From Siphonodentalium dalli (lineage: Eukaryota > Mollusca > Scaphopoda > Gadilida > Siphonodentaliidae): 64,000 bases of DNA. Numbering within the stretch: the stretch's first letter is position 1; every line of letters starts with the position of its first letter. The stretch covers positions 26,175,141-26,239,140 of the forward strand of contig CP136065.1 in assembly GCA_032622095.1 (NCBI GenBank). Reading direction: 5' to 3'. The notes beneath the pieces are model-generated. The model saw only the letters and a program-made list of their open reading frames with translations, did not search any database and was not told the DNA's origin. Below, one piece after another: positions 58,199 through 64,000 of the stretch. Position numbers and translations under genes: made by a program.

Positions 58199-59724
58199 TA
58201 TACTAGAAGGTGACCCGACTTCGTCCGGGCTTTGACCTTGAATTGTCCATTTTGAAGGCCAAGGTCAGGTGGGGTCACGATTTGACCCGTCCAAAACACT
58301 GCCCGGACAAAAGTACCCGAGAAAAGTACCCGTCGAAATCCATCCGGTTTTACCCGATTTGACCTCGAATTGATCAGTTTGAAGGTCAAGGTCAGGTCGG
58401 GGTCACGACTCGACCCGCCCAAAACACTCAGTGGACAAAAGTACCCCCACGTATCAAATTTCGTCGAAATCCAATCAAAATTGGCGATTTGACCTTGAAT
58501 TGACCCGATTTCAAGGTCAAGGTCACGTCGCACGGGCAAATGAATAGGCTTATGAGACTCCCCATACGAAAGTACCCCCACATACCAAGTTTCATCGAAA
58601 TCCCGTGATATTCGGGCGTTTGACCTTGAAATGACCCGATTTCAAGGTCAAGGTCACGTCGCACGGGCAAATTGATAGATTTATGCCACTCCCCGGCCGA
58701 AGGTATCCCACATACCAAGTTTCATCGAAATCCCGTGATAATCGGGCGTTTGACCTTGAAATTACCCGATTTGAAGGTCAAGGTCACGTCGCACGGGCAA
58801 ATTAATAGGCCTATGTTACTCCCCGGCCGAACATACCCCACATACCAAGTTTCTACGAAATCGGGTGGGCCGTTTTCGAGTCCATCGATTACAGACACAC
58901 ACACACACACAGATCTTCCAAAATATATAATAGACTAGAAGGTGACCCGACTTCGTCCGGGCTTTGACCTTGAATTTACCATTTTGAAGGTCAAGGTCAG
59001 GTGGGGTCAAACAGCAACACCCCAAAAATGGTGGAAATCGGCCCAGCGGATACCGGGAAATCGGCCCAGCGGATACCGAGATACCCTATGCATCAAATTT
59101 CGTCCGTAAAAATCCGCCAGTTTAACCCGATTTGATTTCCACTCAAGTATATAAACGCGCCTCATATACACACGCTCATTAATTATCAAGTTTCAACGTA
59201 AAGATAAATTACCATCGGTGCCCGAGATATCGCCAAGACGTCTGAAACAGTCAAATGGATCGGCCGGTTAAGCGTTAACGTGATCTAACGTTATGACCTC
59301 TAACGACGTCATAGAAGTTACGCATTGTTTTTATCCTGATGGAAGATAGTACCATTTCTTCTTGATAATTGAGGCAGATAACTAAAACAGATACATACGC
59401 ATTATATATCGTTGGAAGGAGGAAACACGAAAGATTCTCACAGTGTCATTATTATGACTGGCATTTTATTATTCGCGCTGTTTCGAATCGATTTGTAAGC
59501 ACCGAACTCAAATGAAAGTCCCGTAACACAGCGTAAAAACAGATTTGACCTCGGCACGTGAAAAGTTGACATCGGATCTGAAAATTAATAGGCCTATGTT
59601 ACTCCTGGCCCGAAAATACCCCCACATACCAAGTTTCATCGAAATCGGCTCGGCCGTTTTCGAGTCTATCGATTACAGACAGACACACACACAGAGACAG
59701 ATCTTCCAAAATATATAATAGAAG
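58199..59724 (-). repeat. Two adjacent copies of an element with internal 130-bp units and a (CA)n end
   Basis: Both copies start ACTAGAAGGTGACCCGAC (58201 and 58934) and end 'gatcttccaaaatatataatag' after a (CA)n tract (58932 and 59723). The first has units with GACCTTGAA at 58491, 58622 and 58752 (about 130 bp apart). Minus-strand ORFs follow the repeat and are not genes. Helitron-like ends are possible but unproven. Confidence 0.75.
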
Positions 59725-60229
59725 ATTATCTTGAGCGCGTTACCGTTTCTTGTATAACACTAACAATGCTTTGACTTTGTTCACCACAACTACCGTATTA
59801 CGCGGACCGACGCAGCATGTGAATCAATTGTCATAGAAAAATGTGTGGCTATGAGAACATTGTCGTCAAGTCATCGCCCATTTATTATGGACTACGAAGT
59901 CTGCTATAGCATATTGACATATATCGCCTTGAATGTTTCTACTAGAAAACGGTCTGATTCCAAGTGAGTGTCACTGACGGATGATCATGGATCTAATTAA
60001 ATTTCCACAAAGTCGCTCACAAGCTGTTATCATAATGCTTTGTTTCGTCCGTTTCACTCCGCATTAGTTTTGTAGACGATGGTTGCATCGATTCTAATTC
60101 TGCCATTGCCCTCTACCAAGTTATGCAACTGATATATATAAGAACACTAATTAAATATTCGGTCGAACAGGGCGTTCTAACCTTCAGGTTATATATAGGG
60201 AAAATATTATACACATGCCAATAGGTGTC
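59725..60229. other. No gene seen
   Basis: Unique sequence without recognised features. Confidence 0.5.
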
Positions 60230-60700
60230 TTCAATAATCAAACCAAGTACAATATGAAAAATATGTCATTGGGATTATTCAAGAAATTAAAAAAAATTAC
60301 AATTCAAAATTCGGGCATCGCTTCCCGTTAAGACGCAGACCAGCAAGCGTTTTCAATAAAGCAAGTACAATTCAAAATTGGGCAGCACTTCCCTTTAGGC
60401 CCGTAGGCGTCTTCAATAAACCAAGTAAAATTATAATTTGTGCAGCGCTTCCCGTCAGGCGACTTCAATAAATCAAGTATAATTTGGAAATTGGACAGCG
60501 CTTCCCGTTAGACACAAGCGAGTAGGCGTTTTCAATAATCAAAGTTGAACATTGGGCAACGCTTCCCGTTAGGCAAATAAATTCCCAGACATTATCTTCC
60601 TGTTAGGTGCAAGCCTGCTTGTGGGCGTTTTCAATAAACCAGGTACTATACGAAAATTGGACAGGGCCTCCCGTTAGTCATCTTCAATAAAACATCTCCC
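60230..60700. repeat. Degenerate minisatellite, unit about 55-75 bp
   Basis: About seven units built from 'ggcgttttcaataaaccaagt' and 'attgggcagcgcttcccgtt', with variable length between. Confidence 0.8.
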
Positions 60701-60764
60701 ATTGTTGACACTCCATATATACTTAATACTCCACCCGGTTTCCCAGCCTGTTCTCCCGAAAACG

Positions 60765-60918
60765 CACACATTACCTGCTTATAATATAACTTATTTAGGT
60801 AGATAATCTGCTCAGAATTGCCTCATTTCGAGTCGATAATGTGCTGAGAATGGGAGAGTTTTATTCACATTATCGACTCACAATGAGGCGATTCTAAGCA
60901 GGTAATGTGCGGACAATG
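60765..60918. repeat. Inverted repeat with 30-bp insertion in one arm
   Basis: CACATTACCTGCTTA...GAATTGCCTCATT...GAGTCGATAATGTG pairs with the inverse at 60867-60915. The left arm has an extra 30 bp after 'cctgctta'. A half copy ('cacattatgagtcgattatg') is at 61060. Confidence 0.7.
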
Positions 60919-61835
60919 ACACAATAAGCCAACTCACGACTTTTCACGTGTTCGCTCTTTAACATGTATCTTCACTGTGGTCCGCGCCATAAATCTTAAT
61001 AACGGATATTACTCCATTATCTGCTTATTTCAAAATCAAAAATCACATTGTGGACCTATTTCACATTATGAGTCGATTATGTGCGTATATATATGTGACA
61101 TCATTACCCCAATATCCACAAAACAACTCCCTACACATCCCATGCTGTCATTTCTGTGAATTCAAATAACATGATATTCGTGTGGATAAAGTGTCATTAT
61201 AAAACAGGACTGTAATTCCAATTTTCACCAATTTCCATCAAATAACACATAAATCACACCAAAATGACGAAAAGATGAAAACATTTATAAGAGAAGCGAT
61301 TGAAGCGCGAATGTACAGGGTAGTCTGGAAAATCGGCCTGTCGTCACACAACACAGATTTAGTCTCCATTCTTGCGGAACAGTAAAACACAAACTGTATT
61401 TTATTTGTGATTGTGGCTACAATTATTGCTAATTTCATGAAATTCAGGCCAACTTTTTGGAGGCAGTTTCCATGGTTACCGCACCACTTTCAAATTGTAT
61501 GGCATGGCCTATCTTGTAGCAATTAATCTAACCTTTCATATTACATATAAAATCGCTTTATATGTGTATTAAACTCCTTAAGTACGGCAATGTTTGGGGT
61601 CCTGGAGGCTCACATACAACTAGCCAGGTTCAGATTTCCACCCATTTAAATTCTGACGACTAGAACTTACTAAAGACCTACCACTTCCATTGCGGTGACC
61701 GTCGTGTGGCGATACAAAACATAATTATAGCACACTTCTATTGTTAAACCGGTGCGTACATTTTTAAGCATGGACATAACAGAATATGTTGAAATCAGTA
61801 TGAAAGTAAATGAAAATTGTATGCATGTTTTCGAG
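60919..61835. other. No gene seen
   Basis: AT-rich with unrecognised short ORFs. Confidence 0.5.
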
Positions 61836-62200
61836 TTAACCCTTTACCCAACAGAAGGGCCCTGTGCCAATGCATTCTCTTATATATGCGAGTCGACCAT
61901 AGGTCGCCTCGCATATATAAGAGAATGCATTGGCTTAACACATATTAAAGAAAAAATGGTAAAAAGTGTTAAAAAAAAGTTTTTTTTAGGCCAATGCATT
62001 CTCTTATATATGCGAGGCGACCTATGGTCGACTCGCATATATAAGAGAATGCATTGGCACAGGGCATAACTGTAACTATCACAATGTGCTCAATGAGCCG
62101 GTTCCAATGATACCCATATTTCCATGGTTTTATTGAGACAGACCGAAGATAATTTAGGCTGTTAGGGCGTTTCTGGGCGTTCTGTTGGGTGAAGGGTTAA
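61836..62200 (+). mobile_element. Hairpin-pair fold-back element, outer type B, copy 4 (365 bp)
   Basis: TTAACCCTTTACCCAACA to TGTTGGGTGAAGGGTTAA. Intact hairpins at 61866-61934 and 61990-62058 with the shortest spacer (55 bp) of the type B copies. Same orientation as 22853-23257. Confidence 0.93.
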
Positions 62201-62212
62201 AATACAAACAAT

Positions 62213-62925
62213 GCGAGCCAGCCTAGCCAAGCAAGTGGTCAGTAACGTATTATTTGTAACATCAGAAATAGAGCTACAGTTGTAAATATTTAGTAAAGTG
62301 GCGCAATATATTAGAGCATCACATTAGGTCTTAACTGTTAACACGTTAATAACTTATTCGTGCCACCTTCCGGTGGTCCAAATAGGCCGAACAGTATTAT
62401 AACTAAAATATAACTAAATACTCATATAGAGACTAAATTCCCTGTAGATCTAGAGAAATGATAGATCAGCTTTTCATAAGTTTTCACAAAAACGCTCTTT
62501 AATTTTACCTTATCAAAATCAGAAATTCTCTTTATTGGTAGGTACAAATGGAATCCCCTCGCATAAGAAGTACGTAGCCAAGCTCCATGCATAGTTCAGT
62601 CCCCTACGCGGGACTTACCGCTGCCCGCACCTACAGTACACGTATAATGTGAAGAAATGTCACATTTATTTATTTGAGACTTTTGTAGGTTACAATTCAT
62701 TCTGTATTATTCTGAGAAATTGAACAGTCCATATCCATTTGAAAACTGTCTAGATCAAGCCAGAATGAGTTGTATAACTGACAAAACACTTCAATCAAAA
62801 ATGTTATATTTAATTAAGAAAATACACATGCCGGCAGCGTTCATATGTAGCGTAGCGAGGGGACTGTAATTATGTTAATTTGTTAATACGTTACTGACCA
62901 CTCGCTTGGCTAGACTCACTCGTAT
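62213..62925. mobile_element. Inverted-repeat element, family L (about 710 bp), with a motif pair
   Basis: GAGCCAGCCTAGCCAAGC then 'aagtggtcagtaacgtatta' at left, the inverse 'taatacgttactgaccactc' then GCTTGGCTAGACTCACTC at right. Minus-strand ATTAAAGAGCGTT (about 62491) and AATAAAGAGAATT (62524) lie within, 33 bp apart. No ORF. Confidence 0.75.
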
Positions 62926-63369
62926 TGACCACGACATAGTATAAACAAATGAATATTAGAACAAGTTCATTAATTACCTTCAAAATTCACAATGGCCTTC
63001 TGTGTGTCTTATATCTAGCGAAGTGGCCGAAGACAATGTCTATCTCATTGACCAGGAAGTGTCAATTAGGTATCACGTATTAGTATACTGTTCATCCGCG
63101 TTTAATCACGATGAACTTTGAGCAGTTACGATTAAATTCGGTAAATTGTCATTCTCCTATTATGTGCTATACAAGTATATATGTTGTATAGCATGGTTAT
63201 AATCGTTTACTCGAAATAGCCACTCGCCAAAGACACGTAAATATTCCTCGTGTATACGATTACCAACATGATATAACCTGCACTTGTATGATATTCCCGC
63301 CAGTCTGTGCATTTATGGCGTCCTTCATTCAAGCACCGGTGAATTAGTTATACAGGTATTGTCACGGTG

Positions 63370-63745
63370 GAGAATCACGTGGTTTCGAGTTTGGTAAGTA
63401 CCACGCATTCAAAATGACAGAAGCGAGCGCAAATGCAAATTTTCTATAATATTCTGACCTAAGTTGCCAGTCGGAGGTTCGTGGAAGGGTTAAATTTCAC
63501 GAATATACATCTAGGAAAATCTTTCGACTGACAACTTTGGTCAGAATTTTAGGGCAAACAACTGTGAGTTTGTACACAAATGAGGTATCAGATTGTTTAA
63601 AATATGTAGTATAGCATATATATATAAATGCGCGTGTCTGCATAAAATACTATGTAATATCACTAATATGCCATATCCTGGTTTATTACCCTTTTCGTAG
63701 TTAGGGTTTTCGATCGCATCGGTAATTGTGAATGCGTGATACTCA
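63370..63745 (-). mobile_element. Inverted-repeat element, family F, copy 2
   Basis: AATCACGTGGTTTCGAG and 'accacgcattcaaaatg' at left, 'gaatgcgtgatactcatatgg' at right. The interior matches 55990-56400 in opposite orientation and keeps the inner inverted repeat ('tctgacctaagttgccagtcgg' against 'cgactgacaactttggtcaga'). The rest to 64000, and 62926-63369, show no gene. Confidence 0.72.
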
Positions 63746-64000
63746 TATGGACGACATAATCTGCGTGAAGGTATGAATCTTAATGGGATTGTATTTTATA
63801 TGTGTCCCGGTAACTCGGGTGAGACGGAAGACTTTAATTATCGAACCCAAGTCACGTAACAACACCCCATACAGCCATTACAGAACAGAGCTGGTTTGTC
63901 GCGCGGATGTGGCTTCAGTGCATAAACGACGGGGTGTGATGTTATGATCGCCTCGCACGCGATGCGCTTCCAGCTAGCATTGCTGCGGGGTTGATAAAAA

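Noticed and set aside
58096-59189. Several overlapping minus-strand ORFs of 60-160 codons
   Set aside because: They follow the 130-bp repeat unit (repeated RRDLDLEIGSFQ-like phrases) and the (CA)n tract.

Overview
This is a stretch of animal nuclear genome, most likely a marine invertebrate. I base that on one spliced protein-coding gene with GT-AG introns, AT-rich DNA (roughly 60 % or more A+T by eye), many decayed LINE tails and dense non-autonomous DNA transposons. The repeat styles (Kimura-like 'gggaacgagtcattttgggg' blocks apart, mostly fold-back and TTAA-flanked MITEs) do not let me name the phylum. There is no operon, no prokaryotic gene and no CRISPR array.

The only gene I can reconstruct runs on the + strand from 27742 to 47065. 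It has five coding exons (27742-28197, 40667-40845, 43231-43337, 44683-45259, 46651-47065) whose splice phases join into one uninterrupted frame of 577 codons plus a stop. It encodes a SAND-domain protein with the KDWK DNA-binding signature, closest in feel to DEAF1. Its upstream region (about 26560-27741) is CpG-rich and carries a degenerate tandem repeat with several TTCG half-sites, the kind of site DEAF1-type SAND domains bind.

The rest is repeats. From the left: a G-tract satellite whose orientation flips inside a poly-G run (1-2665) and is interrupted by an element at 1017-1850; a decayed multi-copy gene with a PIN/FEN1-like module (6060-7990); a LINE remnant (10560-11445); a three-level hierarchical satellite (16700-20610); further LINE tails (15325-15896, 24860-25140, 48880-49150); and, across the whole window, at least seven kinds of TTAA-flanked inverted-repeat element plus several long palindromes.

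Two signals stand out. First, a 69-nt perfect hairpin, nearly always present as two oppositely oriented copies, occurs at eight loci inside three different sets of terminal repeats. Second, a 13-bp motif, AATAAAGAGCGTT, occurs about twenty times, usually as direct pairs about 42 bp apart, both inside one MITE family and at loci that otherwise look unrelated. I consider these two the best candidates for something undescribed. Family names used below (E, D, H and so on) are labels of mine, not database names. Repeat boundaries were found by eye and may be off by a few bases.
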